In this document: in pieces, positions 1-11,900 of the stretch
Position numbering within the stretch: the first letter of the stretch is position 1
How the letters are laid out: each line of letters begins with the position of its first letter
DNA from: Promerops cafer
Lineage: Eukaryota; Chordata; Aves; Passeriformes; Nectariniidae
Length of the DNA stretch: 64,000 nucleotides
Direction: 5' to 3'
Assembly: GCA_013398275.1 (NCBI GenBank)
Contig: VZSE01006029.1
Span: 372,001-436,000 of the forward strand
Notes under the pieces: model-generated
Told to the model about the DNA's origin: nothing
The model's input: only the letters and a program-made list of their open reading frames with translations
The model's database searches: none
Program-made: the position numbers and the translations under genes

Positions 1-164
1 GTTGTAGTTATTTCACTGATATTTCTTGCAGGATATTCTAAAATAATAAAGATTTACTGCCAAAAAAGTTTAATACAGCATTTTATTAATTGTCTTCTGT
101 CAGTATAAGTCCATCTGAGACCAGTTTTGGTAATGGAATATACAATTTTTTTTCTCTGTAATAG

Positions 165-271
165 CTGCAAAAGACAGTAAAATGTTCAGGAATTTCCCTG
201 ATGATGTATTACATGCACTTGCTACTGAGCCATTGACATCAAACTTCCATGTATGGAGCCTCTCCATGGAG
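165..271 (+). CDS. GGH: GGH exon (internal; first exon in window)
   Basis: This is an internal exon of gamma-glutamyl hydrolase, the lysosomal and secreted peptidase (family C26, class I glutamine-amidotransferase fold) that trims gamma-linked glutamates from folylpolyglutamates and antifolates. The exon follows a pyrimidine-rich tract ending in TAG and stops before a GT donor at 272. It opens with the last two bases of a split codon and closes on a codon boundary. The translation contains KMFRNFPDD and EPLTSNFHVWSLSME, which match the vertebrate GGH segment just before the conserved NFT glycosylation site. The catalytic Cys lies in exons left of the window. The donor context (GAG|GTATTT) is acceptable though not ideal. 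Confidence is high because the next three exons continue the same protein in phase. Confidence 0.93.
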
Positions 272-309
272 GTATTTGATCTTTTTATTTCCTGCATATA
301 AACACTTCT

Positions 310-344
310 TTTTTTTTTTTTTTTTNNNNNNNNNTTTTTTTTTT
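310..344 (+). repeat. poly-T tract with 9-base assembly gap
   Basis: A long T homopolymer in the GGH intron is interrupted by nine N at 326-334. Its true length is unknown. It is probably a sequencing or assembly limit, with no function inferred. Confidence 0.9.
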
Positions 345-407
345 GTTAAAACTAGAAATAAATAAGTAAATAATACCTTTTCCCTCTTCTTCCTCTCCTT
401 ATCACAG

Positions 408-498
408 AATTTCACCAATAATGAAAAGCTTCGTACTTTCTATAATGTTCTGACCACTAACACTGATGATGAAGTGGAGTTTATATCTACCATGGAAG
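408..498 (+). CDS. GGH: GGH exon (NFT glycosylation site)
   Basis: This internal GGH exon starts after a pyrimidine-rich tract ending ATCACAG and ends at a strong GTAAGG donor. It begins in phase after the preceding exon and ends with one base of a split codon. The translation reads NFTNNEKLRTFYNVL then TTNTDDEVEFISTME, a close match to the same stretch of vertebrate GGH. The N-F-T sequon at 408-416 corresponds to an N-glycosylation site known in the mammalian enzyme and fits a lysosomal or secreted protein. No frame damage is visible. Confidence 0.95.
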
Positions 499-599
499 GT
501 AAGGAAATTAATTGCTTTTGGAAACTGGGACTGTAACAACCTAGTTCTTTAGGGGTGTTGTGGCATGGATGTGACTTTGTATTGCAAGTTGTTAAAACA

Positions 600-1450
600 G
601 CAGGGTGAGCATCAACCCTGAAGGTGCTCTGGCAGTGAGGAGAATTTCTGTTTGCAGGGGTATTTTATCTTTTGAGTGCTGTGAGCCTAATTACTCCTCC
701 CCCGCGCCGTTCCCCTTCCAGATACGCTGTTACACTTTAGCACGGGCGTGTTTGAGCGCTGTGGCGGGAGCTGCCCGGCTCTTGCGCTGCAGCAGTTGGA
801 TCCCTGCGCAGTGCAGTGTGCCTCTGTCAAGCCGTGCTTTCCAGCTGCCTGCTGCGGCTTGCGTTTCCCGGGTGCTCTCTGTTTGCTGTAGGGGAAGAAC
901 ACTCCAGGCTGCTGAGGGAACAGCCTATCCCTCATTACCTTAGCGACGGTGCTGGTAATTGCCCTCCTCCAAAAGCCTTCTGCACGACTTGTTTTGTCTG
1001 TTTCGCACTGGGCTTGCTCAGCTCAGGAGACAAGTTGGCTCTTCAGGGAGTGTTTTATCTTCATGAGTGCACCACTAGCAGCCCTACCGTAGGACCCAGC
1101 TGTCACCAATGGGATTCTCCTGTGTGGCATCCTGGCTGGCCTCCAAAAGAGAAGAACAGCACTTTGATCAGCAAACCTGATTAGGCTAATGACAGGCATC
1201 ACCCGTGCCTGCAAGCAGTTTATCGCAGAGCAGGCATCAGCTGCTGTGCTGCTCTTCCCTGGAGGAGAGCTAAGGACTGACTCCCCCAAAATGTATCGGG
1301 AGCAGATGGGAGCTGCCCCTGCATTGGCTGGGCCCTCAAGGAGATGCTAAGACTTGGATCTCACCCATGGAACTGGCATCCTGTATGGCTGTGAATGCTG
1401 AGTGATGCTGGCAAGCAGATGGGAGGCTTTGAGATTGATGTACTTGAAAC
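600..1450. other. GC- and CpG-rich block in GGH intron
   Basis: This 0.85-kb block lies in the intron between the exons ending at 498 and starting at 1737. It is much richer in GC than its surroundings, and CpG is frequent around 695-900. Short open frames overlap on both strands, but none resembles a known protein or has matching splice sites. It could be an inserted element, a decayed LTR or an intronic CpG island. I could not assign it. Confidence 0.5.
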
Positions 1451-1736
1451 ATTATTTTTAGTGTGTGTGTATATATATTAATTCTGAAATGAATAATCAA
1501 AAAAAATACATACAAATGTTTTCTTGTATGGAATGAGACCTTCTTTTACAGTATCTATTTCTTTTCCTTCTGTTCTACTGTGACTTTGACAGTGTTTCAG
1601 CTTGCTCTTTAAGCTTTTGTGAAACTGTTGATAAGTGAGGTATATTTGTAGCTTATCCTCTGAGTTTATTTTGCAGTAAGAGTAATAATATTATTCTTAA
1701 GGCATACACCTTTACACGCTTTGTGTTTTGTTGTAG

Positions 1737-1874
1737 CATACAAATATCCAATTTATGGCATGCAGTGGCATCCAGAGAAAAATCCTTTTGAGTGGAAGGC
1801 TTCTCCAGGCATTCCACATTCTCCCTCTGCTGTAAGAGCAGCATATTATATGGCTGATTTCTTCGTTAATGAAG
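1737..1874 (+). CDS. GGH: GGH exon with catalytic His
   Basis: This internal GGH exon holds the second part of the catalytic centre. The acceptor is TTGTTGTAG and the donor is GTAAAA. It starts by completing a split codon (G from the previous exon plus CA gives Ala) and ends with one base of the next split codon. The translation contains YKYPIYGMQWHPEKNPFEW. The His of W-H-P-E (codon 1769-1771) is the expected catalytic His of the class I amidotransferase-like fold, and the Glu two residues later (1775-1777) fits the triad position. The rest, ending AAYYMADFFVNE, matches the GGH helix before the C-terminal tail. No stops or frameshifts are present. Confidence 0.96.
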
Positions 1875-2870
1875 GTAAAATGTTTATTATCTATAAATGT
1901 TGGGGGTTAGAGTGAAGCATTACTGAAAAGCTTTAAAGACAACAGACTTCTTTTTCAGCTGTCAAAGTTCAGTACCTCATAGTGCTTTCTGAGAAGATTA
2001 CTCTGCAAGCTTTATAGGCTTATAAAACACCAAAGGGTACTAGAAATAGAATGGCTTAGTGAAAGTAATAACAAAAGGCCAAGCATTCCACAAACTTTTT
2101 TCACTAGACTGGCTCTAAAACATTGTTCTGTGACTTCCTACCATTTCAAAATATCCCTGTAACATTTTGACCTCTCTTGCACAAAAACAGTAAAACAAAA
2201 AAAGTACTCCATTCATAATTCCAGGGGCTTCTTCAGTTCTAAACTGACTTACAGTCATTCAATGTGTTCTCAATTTTGCTTGCAAAATGCACACACCAGG
2301 ACTATAAATAGGGCTTGGGCAGTATGGATGTGTCAAAGGGGTGCAATATGGTGCCCTACAGTTGTATACTATAGACAGCACAAGGAGTTTCTGAATTTTA
2401 CAGAGCTGCTAACTTTTATTTATACCCATAGAATCTGGAAGTAACTAATGCATAGCATTTTGATAGTTTATGACACTTCTCATCTGTTTGCTATAAATAA
2501 GCAGGATATAAATAGAGGAGTATTTGAAGGAATCAAACTTTATTCCTTAATTTATCCCTACTGAATCATTCTACTGGACTATGTTATGAAATTGTCTTAC
2601 CTCCTTGATGGGGACTATGAAGAACATAATAATAAAGTGGTTGAGTTTGGAATCTAGACTTGGTCTCAAATCAAAAGAGTCAACTTAATGAAAAACTAGA
2701 CAGTGATGTAAAGAAATGCAGTTTGTGTTGACCTGCTCAGTGAGAGTGTAGAAATAAAATTTGCATTTCATACAAATTCAAGGTGCTTTTTTGCATAAAG
2801 TAGTCCTACTCCTCTTTGTGAAAATGTAGCAAAACCATTTAGATGGGGAGCTTAGGGCCAGGCAGAACTG

Positions 2871-2974
2871 GGCCTCTGAGCAGCCTGGTCTAGTGGAATG
2901 TGTCCCTGCCCATGGCCAGGGGATTGGAACAAGATGATCTTTATGGTCCCTTCCAACCCAGGCCATTTTATGAG
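2871..2974 (+). mobile_element. CR1 LINE 3' end fragment
   Basis: About 100 bases inside a GGH intron match the typical CR1 3' region: GCAGCCTGGTCTAGTGGAA, then CCCTGCCCATGG, then GATGATCTTTATGGTCCC and TTCCAACCCAGGCCATTTTATGAG. The orientation is the same as GGH. It is a 5'-truncated copy, which is usual for CR1. The left edge is approximate. Confidence 0.85.
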
Positions 2975-4015
2975 ATGGCAGACTATGACAAAAATAAGGG
3001 GGGAAACAGGAGAAATACAGTTTGAGTCTGGTTTTAATTTTCTAGTCTAATATTAGAATGCAGTGTGTTTTCTGGCTTTGTTTGCTACTTTCTCTAGTAT
3101 CTATCTGCAGGCTGTATTCCCAATAGAAGTAAGCTTGCTCAAGCCATTAGCCAAGTTAAATGGGGCAAAACAAGTGCCAACTCTGCTTGTAAATCCTGTT
3201 GAGAGACACTGCGTGTGAGTTCTGTTACTTATGGGTACACATCCAAGGAGCTTGTGTGCAGAGCTCCCCACAGATGTGTCACTAGCTTTTGGAGCTGCTG
3301 ACTTACAATTCTGATAGAGCAAACTTGCTTCAGCCAGCTTTGTCCACCCCATCTCTTCTACCAAATCCTAGGTTACTCTTCATTGCCTCTCCACTCTTTA
3401 GGGGAGGTGCTGAAGCATTAGCTGCTCCTACTGAGTACTTCATATCATAACTTTGCAATGACTAATTGACATTTTTAGCTAATGTAAGGCAGAATATCTT
3501 CCCTAATTTTGAAAATAAACCACAAGATGGAAAACGTAAACTGTTTTCCGCCGGTAAAAATATACTCATGTGTGATCACTTAGTAACTAAACCATTCTAC
3601 TGAAATACCATTTTTGTATCCATCCATCATTAATTTTAACTTCTGTAGAGTTGCCGACTTGATAAACCAGGGGAGGATTCAATTTTATTGTCCTCACCAG
3701 CACAGTCCATGCAGCTTTCAGTAGGCTGATACTCTGATGCATTTCTTTCAGAGTTAAAAGTACTGGTATTTCTGATAGATACTGCAAGTATTTCCTGGAT
3801 AACTATTCTATACAGTCTTGGCTTTAAATTCTCCCTCTCCAGTAATAAAATATGCTGTAACCAGCTTTCTGAAGATGTATCTTCACAGTTCTTCACATAC
3901 AAGCTACTGTAATTCCATTTGTTGTTGTGCTACACAAAATAACTTACTTTACCAAGATAAGTATTGTTGAGGAGGGTAACATTAAAATGATCTGTACTTT
4001 TACAATGTTTTACAG

Positions 4016-4137
4016 CCAGGAAGAGCATGCACCATTTCTCCAGCGAAGATGAGGAAACAAAAGAATTGATCTATAATTATAATCCAGTTTATACAGGAAC
4101 ATTTTCTGCATTTCAGCAAACCTATTTTTTTGATTGA
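4016..4137 (+). CDS. GGH: GGH terminal exon and stop codon
   Basis: This is the last coding exon of GGH. The acceptor TTTTACAG precedes CC, which completes the codon begun by G at 1874 (Ala). The translation runs ARKSMHHFSSEDEETKELI, then YNYNPVYTGTFSAFQQ and ends TYFFD before TGA at 4135-4137. This matches the conserved GGH C-terminus (ARK..HHF, Y..P.YTG..S.FQQ, ending FD). The four exons in the window encode about 152 residues, roughly the C-terminal half of a protein that is about 318 residues in human. The reading frame is intact. Confidence 0.96.
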
Positions 4138-5791
4138 GTATCTTGTCAAAGGTCTAGTGTTGTTATTTATAAATGGAATTATTTTTCAGCATTGTGTAAT
4201 TAAGCTGATATAGTGACAGAAAGCTAGAACAGTTTTCCTTTACAATGATTTATTCTGTGTATCTTCTGCACTGTTGAAACATTATTATATAAATTTACAT
4301 TCAATAACATAATAATCATCTTGGATCACACTTTAAGGCAAGCTACAGAAAAATGTATTTTTCTTCCAGGAAAAAGGACTTGATTATGCTTATAAACTTT
4401 GAAGTAATCACCTTTGGTACAAAGAAAAGCTTTCATATATTTTAAAATATGAGACTTACCTTTAAAAAATGTTGTGGACCATGATGGCCCTAGATACTTA
4501 CATACAGTGTGTAGTAAAATTCTGTCCTTTTCAAATGATTTAGCAAATGAGACTCTTGGATTTGTCCCAGATATGTGTATGCAGCCAAGTTCTTGACAGG
4601 GACTCCTTTCTCATTTCAAAAATTGACCAAAATAGTAAGGCATGATAGCAAACAGATTTTTTTGCCTAAGAAGCACGTTATATCCCATTTGTGAAACTGT
4701 TTCTCTTGTACATTGAGCATTATTTGGGGTCCTTATACTTTGTGAGGCCTCCATATCGCCAGTATCACATAAGTAAGTTTGGAGGGCGTAGTTCAGTGCT
4801 GATTCCACTTTCAGTTCTTTTCAATAGAATTTTATATATCCTCCAAGGATTTGTCTTGGAGTAACTGGAGTCAGCAGCCAGATATGAGATGCAGACACTC
4901 ATTCCTTTGTTTTAAAAGAATGTAAACCTAATTTTTTCTCTAAAGTGTCTGACTTTTCCTGTAGCTGGATTGAATTTTCACTTGAAGTCAAGAGGTAGTT
5001 TGCCATTATATTAGTAAACAAGGTAGTTTCTTTCTGTCTTGTTTGATAGTTCAGTGCAGCTAGAATTTAAACAGCAGATGAATGTAGATGAGAAACCTGT
5101 TAAAGGTGACATAATGTGATAATAGCAGTTGCATGCAATACACTGGCACTGTTTTTTCTCTGCTTTGCTCCAGACTTGGTGAAAGTTTTGTTCAGTGGTT
5201 TTGTGTGTTGTCCGAAAAGGAACTAAGGTTAGACAATCAGATAAAATTCTCCTCTCCAGCATAGCTTCCAAACTCTTGTTAACATTACCAAGGATTTGGA
5301 GTTTATGAAGAATTCAGGTTTATAAACTTCAGCTCTGTTTTGTAGAACTTCATAGTCTCAGGTACCATATCTGAATAAGTCTGGTAAGTTTCTCAGGTTT
5401 TGCAAGTAAAACACTCTCTAACTTGTTCTTTATCATGAAACAGCTGCATGAAAGAATGTGAAATGCATCAGTAAAAAAAAAAAACAACTATGAGGAAACA
5501 TTAACTGTGACTAGCAGAAAAACACTTCCCTGTAATTACAAGCTTAAACATGAGATGTTTTTACATTTGTCATATCAGCCAACTTAGTAAATGGTTGCCT
5601 TTTCTTGCAAGTGAAATGTCTGCAACGGTAGTAATTAGTTCCTAAACATGTAACTATAAAAGAGTATTGTGTGTAATACGATGAGAAAAGTTTATGTATT
5701 ATGAATTTGTATGTTTCTTTCCCTTATACCCTTTATCTTGTAAAGCCTTATTTGACGGTATGCATGATTTTTCTATGATACATGAAATAAA
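4138..5791 (+). other. probable GGH 3' UTR, end uncertain
   Basis: AT-rich sequence downstream of the GGH stop has no credible coding frame. I read no canonical AATAAA after the stop until 5786-5791, which is followed within about 20-40 bases by a GT/T-rich stretch as expected of a cleavage site. Mammalian GGH 3' UTRs are shorter, so a variant signal nearer the stop is also possible (for example AGTAAA at 4513). Confidence 0.35.
5786..5791 (+). promoter_or_regulatory. candidate polyadenylation signal AATAAA
   Basis: First canonical AATAAA after the GGH stop, with a downstream TTGTATTTTTGTTGTC-like GT/T-rich element. Use by GGH is an inference from position only. Confidence 0.3.
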
Positions 5792-8334
5792 CTTTCATTC
5801 AAGCAGACTTGTATTTTTGTTGTCTTTAGATACCACCGATGAAGCACTGACATCAGTCATTGTCTTCTTGTTTCCATCTGTGACAGTCATAAACCAGGAG
5901 GCTACAACCTGTATCTGCTTTCTGTGCTCATGCCAGCAAGTCAGGCTCAGGGTGAGGGAGATCGCTGGCCCGGCACAGGCATGCCCAGAGCACAGGTAGC
6001 CTTGCCCAGGGCCTGAGCGTAATTGCACTTTAATGTGGCTGCTGAGAGGAGGGGCAGGAGCTTTCCAGAAGGCTGCCCACAGCTCATTCTCACAGAGCCT
6101 TTCCACAGCCCATTCTCTTAGAGCAGGCTCACCCCAAGGGCAGTGTCAGAGCTGTAAGCAAAGAAATTTCTGTCTATTCCTTATAATACCCAGTATCTTT
6201 TGCCATGTTCTCCAGCCAGAAACAAACTACAGGAACCCAAAATTGTCTAGCAGTCACCTAACAGTGAGTTTAAAAGTTTGTTTTAAAGAAGACCTCCCCT
6301 CTGCTCTGTGTTGTACAGTATGGTTTTTCATTGCACAGACAGAACTCCTAACACAGTTTTTAGAAATGCTAGAGAGAGAAGAGCCTGTGACCATACTCAG
6401 AGCTTATTGAGCCTGGTGTATGAGCCTAACCAACTTGCTTGTTGCTGTGTGGGAAGAACATCCACTGACCAGCAAGGTAACCCTGCTATGTATCTTGCAG
6501 ACCATATTAAATAATCTCTAAGAAAGAAAAGTTTGAAATAGTTTCCTCCTTGGAGTATTCTTCTCTTCCCACTAGATGGCCTCCAAGAACAAGTATTTTC
6601 TGCTATTTTGTAATTGGGTGTGCTTATGTCTCTCTAAAGTTAAGTAAGATATTTACTGTACTATGGTATGTAGTAGGGTGTTTGGGATGTGGGGGAAGAA
6701 GGGAGGAGACAATAGGACTGGAATCTTACTGGCACAACTGGGCATATTGGCAGGATTGCATGAGAGAGTCTATGAGCATTGAATTAATTCAGCTGGGATT
6801 AAATCTTGTTTCCAGTGAATATTTAAACCATCCAAGCATTAGCTGGAGGTGACTGGAATTACATCTGTCTTTCCAGGTGGTTCTTCCTCCCCTTTAGCCG
6901 TAGAATCTGTCTTGGTTCCCTTTTCTATAAATATGAAACTAGCTCATGCAGAACGGGACAGATGGGAAGAAATGAGAACTTGATCTCAGAAAACCTTGGC
7001 CTGGGAGGCAAGAAAGACCAGTTTGAATTCCTTCAGGTAAGGAAGAAATTACAGGGAAGAAACATCCTGAGTAAGTCCTGTAAGTACGGAGTTAGAGTAA
7101 GAGCTTGACCCACAAGCTTCATTTTGGGGAAAAACAAATCATAAAACAACTCACCCAAACCCCTACCACATTTGGGCTATGCAAAATTCCCTGGCAAGGC
7201 AGTGAATCCAAAGCAGAGATTACTGTCCAAGCACTTCTATGTTGAATACCATATTTTTAGGTTAATTTTTAACCTTTTTCTCTTTAGCATCAGTGTTGTG
7301 AATACTGCTCAGCAAAACAATATTGAAAGCTGGACTGTACTGGGGAGATTTCTGTAGAAATTAATGGCATGTTAGGAACATGATGGTTCTTTCCTTGGAA
7401 CAGGGAAGAAAGTATGGGGATGGTTTGAACAACGAGGAAGAACAGTATGGAATAATTTCCCATTTATGTGTTATGCCCATATTGCCCTTATAAGCCAGGA
7501 GCCCTGAAAGGGGAATGGCTGTGTGTGTAATCAGGTGGCTGAAGTCTGCATGCCAGGGCTCAATCAAGAATGTTTGGCTTTGAGGTGGGAAGGTGTACAC
7601 AAGATTTCCGTCACTTTTATCACAGTGAATAATATTTTATCTGGGTTTGTGAGGGTTCTTTTGGGTTTTGGGTTTTTTTCCTACTGTGGAGTTCCCATTC
7701 ATGTATCTGGTGATGGTGTTACCAGAAAAGATATGGGAATTGGCTAGGGTCCAAGTCCACTAAGGTTTCTAAGTGCCCTTTCAAATTGTTATGGTTTGAG
7801 TACTTACATGGAAGACAGATTGACAGATACTGTGAAGTGATTTATTACCTTCCCTTGTTAGCCTTGTGGCTTTCCCCAGGGCAGGCCTCTGCTCTAATCC
7901 ACTGCTTATTTATAGGGCAAATAGGGAAGTTTATCCTGCCCTGGGCCACCTGTTGATAAGGATACTGTTCCAGCTTTCATCACTTCCTCATTATGTTTGT
8001 ATCTGTTTCATAAAGTAAGCAGTATGTTTTAAGAGCCAGCTCCCTCCTCTAGCTCTTATATGACCAAAAAAATTTCCAAGACAATTTCATCCAAAAAAAG
8101 CCTAGACCATTTAAAAGTAGCTGTCACTATTTGGAAGAGCATTTGAACAAAGCGTTCACTTCAGCAAAAACCCCTCCAATTCTCTGATTTTCAGAAGTGT
8201 AGTTTCAGAACTAACATCTCTTGCAACTAAGCTTTTTGTAAATGAAAAGCAAAAAAGCAGAAACCCCAAAAGGTTAAAAGGGGTAAATTCTAGCAGTTGC
8301 TTCTTCTGAGAATCAGAATGATTGGGTTGAATAC
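5792..8334. other. intergenic DNA, no gene recognised
   Basis: The stretch is mostly AT-rich, with a moderately GC-rich patch near 5900-6150. Short open frames occur on both strands without family resemblance. If the NKAIN gene at 29.8 kb is convergent with GGH, its last exon or 3' UTR could lie here or further right, but I saw no identifiable one. Confidence 0.5.
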
Positions 8335-8915
8335 TGTGGTCTGGTTTTTGGGGTAGAGTTAATTCTCTCCACATAGTTTGGATGGGACTGTATTTTGGAT
8401 TTGTGCTGAACACAGGGTTGATAATTCAGGGATGTTTTAGTTACAGCAGAGGAATGCTCACACAACCTCAAGGCCTGTTCAGCTTCTCACCCCACCTGGT
8501 GAGGTGGGGGTGAGCATGAGGGCTGGGGGTGCACAAGGACTCAGGAGGGGACACAGCCAGGACAGCTGACCCCAACTGACCACCGGGATATTCCATGCCA
8601 TATGACATCATGCTCAGCATATAGATGTGGGGGAAGAAGGAAGGAAGGAGATGACAATTGGAGTGATGGCGTTTGCCTTCCCAGGTGACTGTTAGTCATG
8701 ATGGAGCCTGGCTTTTCTGGAGATGGCTGGACCCCTGCCTGCTCCTGGGAACGTGTGAATGAATTCCCTGGGTTGCTTCGCTAGCATGTGCAGATTTTGC
8801 TTTGCCTATTAAACTGTCTTTATCTCAAGAGAGTTTTCTCAGTTTTACTCCTCTGATTCTTTCCCCCTCTGTGGGGGGAGTGAGTGGCTGTGTGGGGCTT
8901 TGGGGTTAAATCACA
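8335..8915 (+). mobile_element. solo LTR of an avian endogenous retrovirus
   Basis: About 580 bases have the organisation of a bird ERV long terminal repeat in + orientation. It begins near TGTGGTCTGG with GGGTAGAGTTAATTCTC shortly after. A purine-rich stretch with GGGGACACAGCCAGGACAGC is followed by GGGATATTCCATGCC and a TATA-like CATATAGATG near 8619. Next come a GATGGAGCCTGGCTTTTCTGG segment and a polyadenylation signal ATTAAA at 8808-8813 with ACTGTCTTTATCTCAA after it. It ends near GGGTTAAATCACA. No internal gag, pol or env sequence adjoins either side, so it is read as a solo LTR left by recombination. Flanking bases show no convincing target-site duplication, so it is old or the edges are off by a few bases. 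The family name is not assigned. Confidence 0.8.
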
Positions 8916-11900
8916 GAAGCTTCTGACTGTGTAGTGTCCAAGCTGCCTTTGATGATCTCTTTGCCTGTGCATATACAGGTTAAAGAGCTGATGTTATATG
9001 TGTGGAGTTCCTTGCAATTTGCCTGAAGAATAGATCAGCAAGATCAGAAAGACTAAAATAGCAATTTTCTAGCCAGAAGCATGTTAGGAAATTAGTTTCT
9101 CTCTGTGACTTCTTGAGGCACCAATATTAACTGGTTATAATGACCTTAATTCAACTGCAGAAGTGGAAGTTTGAACTTCATATCACTGTACTTGACCAGG
9201 ATTTACTCAGCAGGTCTTGTACTAATAACTCCTAAGGACCTGCTTTTTCAAAAGACAATTGAACATACTATTGTGACTAATTACTCCATTAATATTGTAT
9301 TAATTACTGATTTTTAATATAATATTTGATTAATAATAATGTTGTTAGCATTATAGAGGAGACACAAAGTAAAGTGAGGAGGCTACAGACAATTTCTGAG
9401 ATTTTTCCAAAGGATCCATGTCAGAAAGGAAGTACTCCAAAGTTTTTGGCCAAACCCATTCTCACCCTAGATGAAGTTAATTCTTTCCATCCTTGTAGGT
9501 TTCTAATTCATTGCTGGCATTTAAACTCTTGTACCACTGAAGGAGGCCATTTGCAGGATCTAAAAGCAGATCTAAACATGTCTTGGACTTCCTGAGGAAA
9601 AGAGAAACCTGAGGGACCTATTATCTGCTTTGCTTTAATGTGAGGTGTTTGTACTGATTGTTTCCCATTGATATTTGCAACAAGCATCTCAGTCTACCAC
9701 GTCAACAAAAAGTACCAGTAATTCTTTTGTTTCTGGACTTGAAACCAAAAGAGTTTTCTATGTTCTTTATGCCACTAAGCTGAACACAACAAAATTTTCC
9801 TCTTACTAGTAGCAGAAGCTAGTTCACCGTTCATCCCTAGGCTCTTAAATTTTCTTAGGTTTCTCATCAAACTCAGGATGCTTTTGTTCCCATCCCTGTA
9901 GTTTTCCCACTTTGGTTCTTACAGACTGTGCTACCTTGTGGCTCCTTAGGGAATTTAATTACTGTACCAGAACTTTGAGCTAGCAGTTATTACTTCTTCC
10001 AGCAACAGCTACCATAGTCTTCCCAAATTACTGACTGTTCTGCTTCAGATGCTTGCAAATGAGGGGACAGGCTCCATGAACACACTAGATATTTGACCAA
10101 GCCCAGTAGCTCCCCAGCCAGTGTGTCAACTGAAGCTGAAGCTCAAGCCATTGCTGCCCAAGATAATACTTCAACATAAATCTTTCATTTCCTTTTATCC
10201 TTAACTGTCAAGACCCTTGCCCTCCCTTAGTTGCATTTGCAAGGTTTCCCTAAGAAATCTGTTCAGAATCTGTCAGCTGTTTTCTCTTTGTTTTCCACAC
10301 CCATGTCAGGTCATGAAATTAATTTCATCATGTCAGGCACATGAAATTAATTCATCTGGATAAATCTCCAACTCTTTTAAGAGAAAGTGAAACTTGAGAA
10401 TATACTGTAGCTTTTAAGCTATGGTTCAAAGTGAGTGGGGAAAAGTTATTATGCAGATTAAGTATATATCTTTATACATTAATTTTATTTTAAGAGAAGC
10501 TGAATTGCATCACATCAGCACGGGGAATACCAGTCCAGACAATAACATCTGTTTGAGCAGCAGGGCTTGCTGGGCATCTTTTGTTTTCCCAAATTTCTCA
10601 CTTGAATATTTTGACTGCAGATTCCAGGGTATTGTATAATATACTATTCTTTTGGTAGCCATTCCTGCAAATACTCAGCATGGATAGTGATGGTCACTCT
10701 AGGACTTTGGTGCTAAACTCAGTCTCCCTCTGAGGCTTGGCTATCTGTGGCGGTCAGGCCACAGAACTGCATGGGACAGGAATACAAGTCACGTGCCAGG
10801 TGAGGTTTGACAAGTCAGGGTTTCACAAAACACAACACTTCTGTCATGTCTTACTCGTGTTTAGACAAATTAGGAGAGTTTCAATTTCCCAAGAGAAGAG
10901 CAAGCCTGAGACTCATATCCTGCACTGCCACACCAGTGAGTGCAGACACGTGCACAAACCATGCCATGTATTTGTGCTGTTCAAAAGGACTTAAAGTGAC
11001 AATCAGAAAGGTTATAAGGTGCCAAATAATGCTGGTTTTTAATTCATTCTCTATAAGAGAAAATTAATTCCTATGTACCACAATGAAATGACTTCTATGT
11101 AGGAATTATATTCAAGGAGGATGGTCATGACTGTGATAAACCTCCTGGGCACTGAAACTGAATGCTCATCCATGCAGTGTCATTGCTAACAAAGCCTACG
11201 TATATTTTGAATTCCCAACCTATTTGGTTTCTGGATGACATGAAGCAGATGTCTGCTGGGATCAGTTGTCCCCAGGTTGAGGAGTGGGAGCATGTTTATA
11301 CACTGCCATTACGGCTAAGGTTTACTGTGGGAAGAAAGAAAGTCCTGTTAAAAAAACCCAAAACAAAACAAAGCTGTCTTCAGAACAGAGCTTGATTATC
11401 CTGCTCAGTTTTCAGTTACAAGACAGATTGACCCCATATGGTAAAGGAAGGTCTAGACTGAAGTTTATCCTGTGAACTTTGCTGCAGTGTCTAAATCACT
11501 ATCACACATCATTTTTATTTCTTTAGCACAGTTTATCTCCTGCTAAGCTTGCCATGACTTCAGTGAAAGTTTTTTTTAACTCATGGCCATAATGTTGAAG
11601 AATATAATGCAGACAGATGGATGATTAGTTGTATGAGAAGTAATTAAAATGAAACATGATCTCATACTTTCATGTGTAGCAGAATTTTAGGTAGTAGTCT
11701 TGTTCTCTGTGTCCTGCAGAACCTCCTGATAAATTATCATCTAGATACCAAGACTTCAAACCAGACAAGAAAAATTAAAGAGCTTCATTTATGCAATTAG
11801 AAATTAGACTGTATCTCTAAAAAATAAAGGCAATTAAAAATTGGGATGTCTCAGCTGCCTGATTAAACATCTAACAAGATGTATGACTAACACTCCTCTC

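Noticed and set aside
605..1289. Overlapping open frames of 82-122 codons in the GGH intron
   Set aside because: Frames are open on both strands at once, as expected of GC-rich DNA. They have no family resemblance, and the exon phases of GGH need no extra exon here.
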